Shown here piece after piece: positions 41,846 through 50,010 of a DNA stretch of 50,025 nucleotides. The stretch is taken from contig DANJ01000026.1 of assembly GCA_002497285.1 (NCBI GenBank), positions 1 to 50,025 of the forward strand. The letters run 5' to 3'. Source of the DNA: Candidatus Pacearchaeota archaeon UBA92. GTDB lineage: Archaea > Nanobdellota > Nanobdellia > Pacearchaeales > GW2011-AR1. The position numbers and the translations under genes are program-made. The notes below the pieces were generated by a model. The model was given only the letters and a program-made list of their open reading frames with translations, was not told where the DNA came from and did not search any database. Each line of letters opens with the position of its first letter. Position 1 is the first letter of the stretch.

Positions 41846-42325
41846 TTAATTTATTTCAATCGGAAATCCAAATGCATCATCGCAAGTATATGCAACTCTT
41901 TCAGCTCCAGATTGGCCTAAAATTATAGGTACAATTAATAGATTTTTAGATCTCGAATCTAAATCTTCTAATTCAATCTCTCTGCTTTCTCCAACACTAA
42001 GAGTTCTTCCAAAAGGCTCCTTTGTATTAACTTTGGAAGCTGCTCCAGGCCTGATTTCCTTTACAACAACCCCATAGAGGGGCACGTTTCCCCTATTAAC
42101 TAATCCGATTTTATTTCCAGTCGCAACATAATCTGCAACGAAATCAACACTCTTCTCATGATTTCCACACGAATATTCGACGGCTTGTCCAAATTTCTGC
42201 ACTCTTTCAGAAACAAAACCCTTTGCCCATAAGAATATAATTAAAGCAATAACAATCACAATCGTTATCAATAGCACAGTCGCCACAACCGGCGACAAAC
42301 CTCTTTTTTTATTCCCCAAATGCAT
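41846..42325 (-). CDS. Archaeal type IV pilin
   Basis: 159 residues. KKRGLSPVVATVLLITIVIV is nearly identical to the N-terminus of the next gene, pointing to a duplication in the signal/spine region with a diverged head domain (KGFVSERVQKFGQAVEYSCG and onward, two cysteines). The head has a beta-sandwich-like pattern with NRGNVPLYGVVVKE, as in many archaeal pilin domains. Preceded by a 74-bp gap that probably carries its promoter. Confidence 0.82.
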   Translation of the reverse strand: MHLGNKKRGLSPVVATVLLITIVIVIALIIFLWAKGFVSERVQKFGQAVEYSCGNHEKSVDFVADYVATGNKIGLVNRGNVPLYGVVVKEIRPGAASKVNTKEPFGRTLSVGESREIELEDLDSRSKNLLIVPIILGQSGAERVAYTCDDAFGFPIEIN

Positions 42326-42399
42326 ATCTAAACTAGAGACGAGGACTTTTTAATCTTTCCCATGGTACAAAAAACTTATAGTAAATATAAATTTCACTA

Positions 42400-43830
42400 T
42401 TAAACAGGATAGGTATTGTGTCCGACTTCTCCATTCTCGTCATTACAAATAGAGGGGTTCCAGGAGCTCCCATCAACTACGATTCTGTGGGTTTCAATCC
42501 GATTATTCGCATCCTTAACATAACCTATAAACTCATGAACTCCAGTTTTTAGATTATTAAAATCAACAGATCCCAACATAGTATTACAACTCTCAAACAT
42601 AATTAGTCCTCTGCCCTGTCCATTATATATATGATCTATATAACATCCATAATCTCCAGGAAGTAATAAATCATATTTTCTTTCTATAAATTCATAGCCG
42701 ACACTATAATCACATTCATCAGAACCCCACTGTCCCAAATCAGTTAAAGTGACGTCAGGATCAACCAACACTCCGAAAGCCTGATTATATTCCTGACTAT
42801 TCGCAGTAAATTTCAAATTGTAATTGCCCACATCACTATCAATACTAAACAATTCTTTAGGCATTGGAAAATTACTTTCTGAACAGCTATCTAATCTATT
42901 CTTAAGCCCCCCCTGATAATCAAACAATTCTACTCTACACTCCGTCTGGCCGCTAAACCCATAATCAAGAGGGATATATCCCACCCCATTAAGCACTTTG
43001 TCCTTAAATTCATAAGGTGGACTAGATACAGGGGAATCTAATCTGAAATTTCCAGGCTGTGAATTCACACTAAATCTCTTAGTATCACTCGCCTCTTCTT
43101 GATTTAGAGTATTCTTCACGTGAACTATAAGGGTATAAGAATCTTCATTCAACATTCCAAGATTTACAGGAGAAATACAATCGACGATAGGAACATCACC
43201 AGATTCACTAAGTTCCCCATTAAGATTATACCAGCAAGTAGGCTCTTGCCCATTATAAATTGTAAATGCTAAAGGCACTTCTTCCCCAGGGTCATAGCTT
43301 TGCCCTTGAGATGGCTCCGTAATCTCCACAGATAAAACACTTCCCAAACATTCAATTTCCTGTTTAATGATTGCCTTATTACACAAAACCCACTCATCGT
43401 CAACAAACAAGGCAGGCTCAATTTCAACAACCCTTGTTCCAGTTTCACTATAACTATAAGTCATTGGCTCTCCATTTTTGGGCCACAACGCCGACGGAGG
43501 AAGTCCTTTTTCATTGAAATAATCAAAGAATCTGACATTATCTGCATTTAAAAGAGTCTTATATTCTCTCCCAGGTTCTCCAATTCTTATATACGCTCCA
43601 TCAAGACTAAATAATCCTCGATTCATCATCTGTATTCTCACAGCTCCATTCTGACAACTCAATTCTTCAATGCTCAACGCAATATTATCTGGACAAACAG
43701 GCTGGTTGGTAGGAACATAAACTTTCATAAATGTAAAGACAAGGGTAGCAAGAGCAACAGCAATAACTACTAAAATCACATATCCAATCATAATGCTAAC
43801 CCCTTTATCCTGTTGCAACAAACCTTTCAT
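42400..43830 (-). CDS. Large pilin-like surface protein
   Basis: 476 residues. DKGVSIMIGYVILVVIAVAL near the N-terminus is a class III-like signal and spine. The head is unusually large for a pilin: a first domain with QNGAVRIQMMNRGLFSLDGA, then Ig-like modules (SVEITEPSQGQSYDPGEEVP; LDSPVSSPPYEFKD) and a Cys-containing C-terminal domain (CDYSVGYEF, YGCYIDH, CNTML). It could be a tip adhesin. The start overlaps the previous gene by 26 bp. Confidence 0.7.
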   Translation of the reverse strand: MKGLLQQDKGVSIMIGYVILVVIAVALATLVFTFMKVYVPTNQPVCPDNIALSIEELSCQNGAVRIQMMNRGLFSLDGAYIRIGEPGREYKTLLNADNVRFFDYFNEKGLPPSALWPKNGEPMTYSYSETGTRVVEIEPALFVDDEWVLCNKAIIKQEIECLGSVLSVEITEPSQGQSYDPGEEVPLAFTIYNGQEPTCWYNLNGELSESGDVPIVDCISPVNLGMLNEDSYTLIVHVKNTLNQEEASDTKRFSVNSQPGNFRLDSPVSSPPYEFKDKVLNGVGYIPLDYGFSGQTECRVELFDYQGGLKNRLDSCSESNFPMPKELFSIDSDVGNYNLKFTANSQEYNQAFGVLVDPDVTLTDLGQWGSDECDYSVGYEFIERKYDLLLPGDYGCYIDHIYNGQGRGLIMFESCNTMLGSVDFNNLKTGVHEFIGYVKDANNRIETHRIVVDGSSWNPSICNDENGEVGHNTYPV

Positions 43831-44320
43831 TTTGTACCTCTTTTATTATTACAAAAAAGAAATTCTGTCCTTCTCTCAGATTGAAGTCGTAAGAAATTTC
43901 ATTGATACTCACACTAACATCATTTTCTGACAGGATAACATTAGCCTTTTTTTCAGTTCTTCTGTTTATGTTTATTTCTTTTACCATTCCAGTATCCAAA
44001 CCAATACTTCCAACTCTATTTTCTTCAAATCGCAATGCTTTATATCCTTCACCATTTCCATAAATAAAAATAACTTCATTTTGTCCAATATAATCAGAAT
44101 ATTTGAATAGAAAATCCTCTGTAAGACTATCTATTTCTCTATCATTAAAAACGCCCCAATCAAGAACTTTTTTTGTTTCAAAGCCAACTTCTTTAGACAA
44201 ATCATAAAAAGTTCTCTGTTCATTTCCAACATTTATATAAGTAGCAACACCAGTTAATCCAGATATCACAACCACAACAATTATTGCAGCCATAATGAAA
44301 AATTGCCCTCTTTTATTCAT
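43805..44320 (-). CDS. Pilin-like protein, first gene of the pilus cluster
   Basis: 171 residues from MNKRGQFFIMAAIIVVVVIS. The KRGQ-F start with a ~22-residue hydrophobic helix fits a class III signal. The head domain has no cysteine. ATG 44320 is chosen; the frame stays open to 44452, but that part runs through the SRP RNA and cannot be coding. A TTTAAAAAC box lies ~28 nt upstream, giving the pilus cluster its own promoter. Overlaps the next gene by 26 bp. Confidence 0.72.
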   Translation of the reverse strand: MNKRGQFFIMAAIIVVVVISGLTGVATYINVGNEQRTFYDLSKEVGFETKKVLDWGVFNDREIDSLTEDFLFKYSDYIGQNEVIFIYGNGEGYKALRFEENRVGSIGLDTGMVKEININRRTEKKANVILSENDVSVSINEISYDFNLREGQNFFFVIIKEVQNERFVATG

Positions 44321-44379
44321 TTTTCTCGCTAACTTTAAGAGGAAGATGTTTTTAAATCTCACTGCAAAGCAGAATAAAG

Positions 44380-44638
44380 CGTAGACGGGGAGTTTGCTCA
44401 ACGTTAGCAAGTTAGCAACCTTCAAGCCTTTCTCAGTACTGCGACCCTGCAAGCACCCAAACTCTTGCTTAGGGCTGCTCCATTCCTGGTCTGACCCATT
44501 TCACAGGAGTCGAGTCGAACAGGACAATACCTCAACGTCCAGCTGAAGACCAACAGACCTCTGTATTACTCGCTCCTTTAAGCTCGCCATGAAGTCCGTT
44601 TGCGAATGGCGCAGGACTAACGCGCCGGCTCGTCTACA
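44380..44638 (-). ncRNA. Signal recognition particle RNA (archaeal 7S/SRP RNA)
   Basis: RNA scaffold of the SRP. The helix 8 core reads GGGTCAGACCAGGAATGGAG followed by CAGCCC (minus strand, about 44471-44497): the symmetric GUCAG/AGCAG internal loop with a GGAA tetraloop is the SRP domain IV hallmark that binds SRP54. The ends pair: minus-strand GTAGACG (44631-44637) with CGTCTAC (44381-44387). The region is GC-rich relative to neighbours, and the ~260-nt length is slightly short of the usual ~300. Exact ends are approximate. A TATA box sits 20-28 nt upstream. Confidence 0.9.
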
Positions 44639-44657
44639 TAAACAAATGATAAAAGTG

Positions 44658-44666
44658 TTTTTTAAA
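44658..44666 (-). promoter_or_regulatory. TATA box of the SRP RNA gene
   Basis: Minus-strand TTTAAAAAA, 20-28 nt before the predicted SRP RNA 5' end at ~44638. This spacing fits archaeal initiation and supports that 5' boundary. Confidence 0.55.
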
Positions 44667-44687
44667 CTTTACTAATCCTAGAATTCC

Positions 44688-44864
44688 TTACCACTCTTCT
44701 TCATTACCATTTATCTGATCCTTAATTTTTTTTAATTCGCCACTAGTCTTTCTTATCTCACTTCTTAGTATTTGTCTTGGCCTAGTAACCGCAACTAAGA
44801 TAAGAACTAAAAATATTAATCCAAATAACATCGCACTCACCACTAACAAACTTTCTATAACCAT
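44688..44864 (-). CDS. Small single-pass membrane protein
   Basis: 58 residues: MVIESLLVVSAMLFGLIFLV with one membrane helix (~5-27), then a basic/charged helix TRPRQILRSEIRKTSGELKK ending NGNEEEW. ATG 44864 lies ~23 nt past a TTAAAAAG box, favouring it over an in-frame GTG at 44882, although GGGGTG there could be read as a ribosome site. No family recognised. Confidence 0.55.
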   Translation of the reverse strand: MVIESLLVVSAMLFGLIFLVLILVAVTRPRQILRSEIRKTSGELKKIKDQINGNEEEW

Positions 44865-44932
44865 TAAGACTATAAAATTCACCCCTTTTTAACCTTTGTT
44901 GTTATGAAAAAGAATAATTATCCGACGATAAT

Positions 44933-46618
44933 TTACATTTTAGGAATAACATTAATGCCAAGAAGCCAAAGTGAGTTCTTTAACGTCTGACTGAAAGAAT
45001 CAACCAGTTTTAATCTGAATTGCTCCTGTTCAGAACCAATTACCTGACAACTATGATAAAACTCATTAAATGTTCTTGCTAATCCATAAGCATAATGGGC
45101 AATTACACTTGGATTCAATCCATTATAGGATTCAATAACTATTTCAGGAAGTCTTCCTATTTCACCAATAAGCCTTTTTTCTGAATCCTCGATCTCGGTT
45201 ATTTTAAACTTTTTTTGTTTCTTATAATTCGCTTTTTTTAAAATACTCAATGCACGAGCGTAGCTATAAAGCAAATAAGGCCCAGTATCACCCTCAAATT
45301 TAATCTCCTCTTTAGGATTAAATATTATATTTTTATTAACATCCTGTTTTAACAGAGAATATTTAATCGCAGCGATTGATATTGCTAAAGCCCTATCAAA
45401 GATTTCTGCCCCATCTAGTTCTTTATATCTCTTTTCAACCTCTTTCGAAGCATAATTTACAATTTGGCTTTTAAAATCAGAGTAAATAACATTATCTCCA
45501 CTTCTAGAGCTCATCTTGCCCCAAGGGAACCTTATTTCAGTCACAGGAACATATTCTAAATCATTGCTATGTTCAAACTTCATCATCTTTAAAATTTCAA
45601 AAATCTGATGAATATGCAAGTCTTGTTCCTTTCCAATCACATAAATCGATTTCTTCAAGTTATAATCTTTAAATTTCTTCTTAGCAAGTGAAATATCTTT
45701 TGCCCCATATAAAACAGTTCCATCCTTTCTAAGAAGCACAATTACACCCATGTTTTTGCTATATTTCTTAAAATTGACGATTGTCGCGCCTTCAGAAACC
45801 TCGGCAATCTTATTTTTTACAAGGCTACTTGCTATTTCTTTACCTGCCTTCTCAAACTCGCTTTCAAAATAATGCACATCAAATTTAGTATTTAATTCAT
45901 GATAAATCTTATTCCAAGAAGAAATAGAAAGCCTTCTAGTTTCTTTCCATAAATTATTCAAATCTTTATCATCTCCTAAGTCCAATTTTTTATTAATCCC
46001 ATCAACTTCTTTCTGCAAATCTTCATTTTTTTCTAGTCTCTTTACCGCATCAACATAAATATCAGCAAACCATTTTTCATTATCAATTATTTTTTCTTTA
46101 GAATGGTATTTTCTATAACACCATAACCATTTAGCGATATGCATGCCTGTATCCCCTGAATAATTCGCCCTTATAGCCTTCCCACCAGAAAATTCTATTA
46201 TTCTAGCAATACTCTCTCCCAAACTAGTTCCTCTGACATGACCAAAATGAAAAGCCTTATGAGTATTTGGCTGAGAAAATTCAATCATTATAGTTTCTTT
46301 CTTAGGTTTACCAGAACCGTACTTGTTTCCTTTTTTTGCAACGTTATCTATAACTTCTCCAGCTAGTTTTTTTCTATCAACAAAAAAATTTACATACGCT
46401 CCAGAAGCTTCAATCCTCTCAAAATCTTTCCCTTTCTTAGTCTTGGAAGCTATATCTCTCGCAATTTCAATAGGATTTTTCTTTAATTTTTTAGCTAACA
46501 AGAAGCATGGAAACGCATAGTCTCCCATATTAGAATCCTTGGGAACTTCTATAACACCTTCTAATATTTCTTTATCCAACCCTGTAAACTTCAAAAGATT
46601 AACAATTTTTCTTTTCAT
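44933..46618 (-). CDS. argS: Arginyl-tRNA synthetase
   Basis: Class I aminoacyl-tRNA synthetase. N-terminal Add-1-type domain (GVIEVPKDSNMGDYAFPCF), HIGH motif as HFGH in SQPNTHKAFHFGHVRGTSLG, catalytic Rossmann fold with YVPVTEIRFPWGKMSSRSGD (KMSKS equivalent KMSSR), and the DALR anticodon-binding domain at the end (DTGPYLLYSYARALSIL, IAHYAYGLARTFNEFYHSC). About 561 residues from ATG 46618, which fits the conserved start; the frame is open to 46639. TTTATTAA box ~20 nt upstream. Confidence 0.95.
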   Translation of the reverse strand: MKRKIVNLLKFTGLDKEILEGVIEVPKDSNMGDYAFPCFLLAKKLKKNPIEIARDIASKTKKGKDFERIEASGAYVNFFVDRKKLAGEVIDNVAKKGNKYGSGKPKKETIMIEFSQPNTHKAFHFGHVRGTSLGESIARIIEFSGGKAIRANYSGDTGMHIAKWLWCYRKYHSKEKIIDNEKWFADIYVDAVKRLEKNEDLQKEVDGINKKLDLGDDKDLNNLWKETRRLSISSWNKIYHELNTKFDVHYFESEFEKAGKEIASSLVKNKIAEVSEGATIVNFKKYSKNMGVIVLLRKDGTVLYGAKDISLAKKKFKDYNLKKSIYVIGKEQDLHIHQIFEILKMMKFEHSNDLEYVPVTEIRFPWGKMSSRSGDNVIYSDFKSQIVNYASKEVEKRYKELDGAEIFDRALAISIAAIKYSLLKQDVNKNIIFNPKEEIKFEGDTGPYLLYSYARALSILKKANYKKQKKFKITEIEDSEKRLIGEIGRLPEIVIESYNGLNPSVIAHYAYGLARTFNEFYHSCQVIGSEQEQFRLKLVDSFSQTLKNSLWLLGINVIPKM

Positions 46619-46683
46619 TTTAATAATTAACAAGCACAATTAATAAACCTTTTTCTATGAATTAAACAATAAATAAAAAAGAA

Positions 46684-48372
46684 TCACTTCTTTCTAACGA
46701 AGTAAACAACAACTGCAATTACTGCTATTAGGAGGATTATTATTCCTATCCACGCTCCTGAAGACAATCCACTACTTCCTGTTGAAGTTTCTCCACTAGC
46801 TTCTCCTCCAACCTTGCTTTCTTCTTTAGCTTTTTCTTCTGTAGTACTTACTACTTCATGAATAGGCGATACCTTCACCATTGCCTTAGCAGAGGCTATA
46901 GATCCCAGAGTAACACTCATATCGTAAAATCCATCTCCATCAACATCAAACTTCTTTACATCTCCGACATTAAATGTATATTCTTGAGGAGTACTCGCAA
47001 TCTCTATAACTGCACTAGTTCCAGTAAGACTCTTAACCCCAACATAGTGTTCTTCTCCAGCAACCTTAAGTCTCATTCTCTGTTTAGCACCTAAATCTCT
47101 GCTTACACTTCCGAGAACACTAAGCTCTTTACTATCATCCGCATAAGTGCTTGTCCATGTTCCAGAAGAACTACTTGATTCTGAACCCCCACTAGCCCCA
47201 TCACTCGAACATGAATCCGTAGAGAATGTACCCGCCACATTAACCCCTGCATTTGCTGCTCTATCAACACAATTAATTGTATAAGAATAAGAGGTTCCAC
47301 ACAACAATCCTGTCTGAGTTATCTGCTGAGCAACATCTGAAGACCGAACCACTGTCGCCTCACTGTTATCTAAACTACAAGTTCCATTAACTCCTGCAGT
47401 AGAATCACTAACCGCAATATCAATGACCAACTGTGTTTTTGTACTTGCAGTATTTCTTGTTAATGTATATGTAGGTGCAACAGTATCTATAGTAACATTT
47501 CTCATCACAGTAACATTATGGTCATCCTGTGTATTATTTACAGTAACGTTGTAATAGTATATTCCATCAGGAACCGAAGACGTACTCGAAGCAGAGCTAA
47601 GATTGAAGAAATGAACTCCTGCACCATTAGCACCCGCCGCATTTGCCAACACAGTTGTATTAGTCAAAAACACTTTACCACTTGAATTATAAAATAAGAA
47701 ACTAACATTAGAATAAGTTTCATTTCCTGTAATTGTTATATTAACAGGTATTTCTGCAATATTTCTATATCCTCCACTTCCAATACTAGGGGCAGTGAAT
47801 GTCATTAGCCAAGTATCATTTATGTTAAGAGTTATATTGTAATTCATTTCTGAAGTACCATTACCTCCTGCAATAGTGTTGTTGTAAGCAACAATACTTA
47901 TATTCAATCCCTTCCCAGGAGAATTTGTTGTGATATTAAACCAAAAGTTCTTCTTATTAGAATCCCCTGCAGCCAATGAAAGTCCACTAAAGTTTAAAGT
48001 GTGGTTTGGCGAACCAATTATAGGAGAAGTCAAAATCACTGAGTCAAACTGAACCGTACCTGTACCACCAGAGGAGTTAACGGCATTAGTTCCTATACTA
48101 CTATTGTCTGCAAAAGAATAATTAACTAATCTATCCAACACTATATAAATTTGAGGGGTGTAGTTAGCTCCACCAGTCAAACTACTATTCAAAGTTATAT
48201 TAAGTGTAGGATTTGTATCATCAAGAACAGTAAATGTCTGATTTGTCTGTCCACCAACAGTCGTTGCCCCAATACTTGCAAATACAAAACTCATTAAAAA
48301 TAGAACTGACAAAGTCAGAGAAAATACCAACGCGCTATACAACGCAGTTTTAGCCTGTTTATTTATCACCAT
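46684..48372 (-). CDS. Large surface protein with signal peptide and C-terminal membrane anchor
   Basis: 562 residues. Signal segment SALVFSLTLSVLFLMSFVFA, then a Thr/Ser/Asn-rich extracellular region with many N-x-(S/T) sequons (NITLNSS, NHTLNFS, NNTIAGGNGT) and Ig-like stretches. A Cys-containing module (GTCSLDN, LLCGTSYSYTINCVDRA) and a Ser-rich linker follow, then a beta-domain and a final helix GAWIGIIILLIAVIAVVVYF with a basic RKK end. A glycosylated S-layer-like or adhesin role is plausible but not proven. TTTATAAATA box ~40 nt upstream. Confidence 0.7.
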   Translation of the reverse strand: MVINKQAKTALYSALVFSLTLSVLFLMSFVFASIGATTVGGQTNQTFTVLDDTNPTLNITLNSSLTGGANYTPQIYIVLDRLVNYSFADNSSIGTNAVNSSGGTGTVQFDSVILTSPIIGSPNHTLNFSGLSLAAGDSNKKNFWFNITTNSPGKGLNISIVAYNNTIAGGNGTSEMNYNITLNINDTWLMTFTAPSIGSGGYRNIAEIPVNITITGNETYSNVSFLFYNSSGKVFLTNTTVLANAAGANGAGVHFFNLSSASSTSSVPDGIYYYNVTVNNTQDDHNVTVMRNVTIDTVAPTYTLTRNTASTKTQLVIDIAVSDSTAGVNGTCSLDNSEATVVRSSDVAQQITQTGLLCGTSYSYTINCVDRAANAGVNVAGTFSTDSCSSDGASGGSESSSSSGTWTSTYADDSKELSVLGSVSRDLGAKQRMRLKVAGEEHYVGVKSLTGTSAVIEIASTPQEYTFNVGDVKKFDVDGDGFYDMSVTLGSIASAKAMVKVSPIHEVVSTTEEKAKEESKVGGEASGETSTGSSGLSSGAWIGIIILLIAVIAVVVYFVRKK

Positions 48373-48577
48373 CTTTTAAAACAACTTTTATGTCTTACGT
48401 AAAACTCTTGTATTTATAAATCTTTCTCTGACTGAGACTAATAAAAAATATTCTCTAAGTATTTCTCGTCGAGAAAACAGACTAATATCATTTTTATTAA
48501 ATTATAACAACAGAACAAGAATTATTTTTGTCTATATTTATAAACCTTCCAATTATAGTCTCCTTGACTACCAGAGT
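48373..48577. promoter_or_regulatory. Divergent intergenic region with tRNA promoter and a small dyad
   Basis: Carries the minus-strand TATA box for the surface protein gene (~48414-48423), a perfect dyad TTTCTCG-T-CGAGAAA (48462-48476), and plus-strand TATATTTATAAA (48533-48544), which places transcription start near 48568, ahead of the tRNA pieces. No coding frame. Confidence 0.45.
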
Positions 48578-48600
48578 GCCTCTATAGCTTAGTGGTTAAT
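48578..48600 (+). tRNA. 5' fragment of a second tRNA (probably Thr)
   Basis: GCCTCTATAGCTTAGTGGTT matches tRNA positions 1-20: acceptor strand GCCTCTA, U8, D-stem GCTT and a D-loop with GG. It pairs with CAGAGGC at 49741-49747 (six of seven pairs). After the D-loop the sequence leaves the tRNA pattern, and an intact tRNA-Thr begins 3 bases later. The rest of the D-arm and the anticodon arm (about positions 22-37) are not found in the window. Confidence 0.6.
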
Positions 48601-48603
48601 GTT

Positions 48604-48677
48604 GCTTCCGTAGCTCAGTTGGTCAGAGCGCCGCACTCGTAATGCGGAGGTCCCGAGTTCAATCCTCGGCGGAAGCT
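48604..48677 (+). tRNA. tRNA-Thr (anticodon CGU)
   Basis: Complete cloverleaf: acceptor GCTTCCG/CGGAAGC, D-stem GCTC/GAGC, anticodon stem CCGCA/TGCGG with loop CTCGTAA (anticodon CGT), variable AGGTC, T-stem CCGAG/CTCGG with loop TTCAATC, discriminator T, as expected for archaeal tRNA-Thr. No intron and no encoded CCA. It has no TATA box of its own between the 5' fragment and its start, so it would be made from the promoter at 48533-48544 together with that fragment. Confidence 0.95.
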
Positions 48678-48741
48678 TACACTAATGCACTAGTAGTTCT
48701 GTAACATAAAAATATAAATATTGTCTTTTCGTATTATTCAT

Positions 48742-49719
48742 ATGAGCAGAATAATCTTTCACAATAGTAAACATTTAGAGATGTTCTTTAAGGATATCAA
48801 AGAGTCGTCTAATCTGCCTTGGAAGGAAATAGCAGACTATATTAGCACAAACAGATCCATGTTAGAAAACTACAAGAGAGGAAAAATCTCGCTCCCAGAA
48901 GTTAAATTTAACAGGCTATTAAATCTGATAAACAATCTGTCAAAAAGAAAAAATTATATGAATCAAATATTAAGAAAAAAGGAAAATTGGGGTCAAGTAA
49001 AGGGCGGTCTAAAAGCCTACACAATAAATAAAGAATATTTTGATTTAGGTCGAAATAAAGCAAATAAAAATAAAGGGGTAAAATATGAGTTTGACATAAA
49101 TATGCCTTTAACAGAGAGTTTATGCGAGTTTTTGGGAGTGATCATTGGCGACGGTTGCACAAACAAATATAGAAATCTTTATCAGACGCAAATTGCAGGA
49201 GATAAATTTCTAGATAATGAATATTATTTTAATAATCTTTCAGGCATATGCATGAAACTTTTTAATATTTCTCCTAAAATTACAGTCAGAGCGAGTGGGA
49301 TGTATGTTAATCTTTATTCTAAAAGAGTTTTTGAATTATTGACAAAGAGATTTAATATTCCTGCAGGAATTAAATGTTATACTGTTGAAATTCCTAAAGA
49401 AATTCTTAATTCTTCGCAAATCATGATTAATTATACTCTTAGAGGAATGTTTAATGCAGATGGAGGGGTGGGGTTTGACAAAAGACATTCCTACAAAAAA
49501 CCTTACGTTCGGATAAATTACACATCCACTAGTCACAGGCTAATAAGTCAGATTCACGATATTCTGCAGAAATATAAAATTTCACACTCGATTCATGGTA
49601 AAAAAGATTGCAAGGCAAAACAAATCCAAATAAACGGAGAAAAAAATGTAAAATTATTCATAAAGAAAATAGGTTTTTCTAATCCACGCCAGCTTAAGAA
49701 GTTAGAATATTTAAGGTAG
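48742..49719 (+). CDS. LAGLIDADG homing endonuclease with N-terminal HTH
   Basis: 325 residues from MSRIIFHNSKHLEM. An N-terminal helix-turn-helix-like segment (LPWKEIADYISTNRSMLENY) precedes two LAGLIDADG motifs, LCEFLGVIIGDGCTNK and YTLRGMFNADGGVGFD, each with its catalytic acidic residue (Asp). This is a single-chain two-repeat enzyme likely to cut a long, tRNA-related site. ATG 48742 is ~22 nt past TATAAATA (48713-48720); an earlier in-frame TTG exists at 48721. The stop TAG (49717-49719) lies inside the 3' tRNA piece, the usual mark of an endonuclease gene nested in a tRNA. Confidence 0.9.
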   Translation: MSRIIFHNSKHLEMFFKDIKESSNLPWKEIADYISTNRSMLENYKRGKISLPEVKFNRLLNLINNLSKRKNYMNQILRKKENWGQVKGGLKAYTINKEYFDLGRNKANKNKGVKYEFDINMPLTESLCEFLGVIIGDGCTNKYRNLYQTQIAGDKFLDNEYYFNNLSGICMKLFNISPKITVRASGMYVNLYSKRVFELLTKRFNIPAGIKCYTVEIPKEILNSSQIMINYTLRGMFNADGGVGFDKRHSYKKPYVRINYTSTSHRLISQIHDILQKYKISHSIHGKKDCKAKQIQINGEKNVKLFIKKIGFSNPRQLKKLEYLR

Positions 49720-49748
49720 GGTCGGGGGTCCAATTCCCTCCAGAGGCT
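49713..49748 (+). tRNA. 3' fragment of the second tRNA
   Basis: Reads as tRNA positions 38-73: anticodon-stem strand AGGTA, variable GGGTC, T-stem GGGGG/CCCTC (one G-U pair) with loop TCCAATT, acceptor strand CAGAGGC and discriminator T. The acceptor strand pairs with GCCTCTA at 48578 except for an A-C mismatch at the last pair. T-loop position 55 is C rather than T. A strand pairing with AGGTA (TACCT) is not seen after the 5' fragment, so the tRNA cannot be restored by simple excision of one intron. U73 suggests Thr. Confidence 0.6.
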
Positions 49749-50010
49749 TTTAATACACTGAGCGAAGGCGAAGTCTCTAGCCAATGGAGGTATGAGAACT
49801 TGTTCGAATAAACCGACGGATGCTTTTAATCCTTCCGCAAGAAATCCTTGGCTTTCAAGCCAATGAATGAATTGCGGTAATTATTTCTACTAAAATAAAT
49901 ATAAAACAGGGAGAGCAAGTTGTTGCTCCCTGAACAACATTTGTAGTGGTAGCTTTCTCACGTAAATAAACTTTGCGGAGCACGACAACGCGCTTCGCGT
50001 GGAGATAAAA
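49749..50010 (+). other. Non-coding stretch with nested hairpins
   Basis: No coding frame. CCGCAA (49835-49840) pairs with TTGCGG (49872-49877) around an inner stem TTGGCTT (49848-49854)/AAGCCAA (49857-49863). GAAATCC before the inner stem resembles the GAAGCC-hairpin of IS200/IS605 right ends. Further on are ATAAATATAAAA (TATA-like, ~49893-49904), a bulged hairpin CAGGGAGAGCAA/TTGCTCCCTG (~49906-49932) without a T-tract, and ACGCG-CTT-CGCGT (49988-50000) just before a start codon. Confidence 0.4.

Noticed and set aside
44321..44452. N-terminal extension of the first pilin gene
   Set aside because: It translates the SRP RNA; the class III signal starts at MNKRGQ.
48677..48741. Middle exon of the split tRNA just after tRNA-Thr
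   Set aside because: AAGC occurs at the tRNA-Thr 3' end, but the following bases do not give an anticodon stem pairing with AGGTA of the 3' piece.
49749..49890. RNase P RNA or another tRNA after the endonuclease
   Set aside because: None of the conserved RNase P core sequences or a complete cloverleaf could be found; only isolated hairpins are seen.
49906..49932. Intrinsic terminator
   Set aside because: The bulged hairpin is not followed by a T-tract and lies just downstream of a TATA-like box, so it may be in a leader instead.
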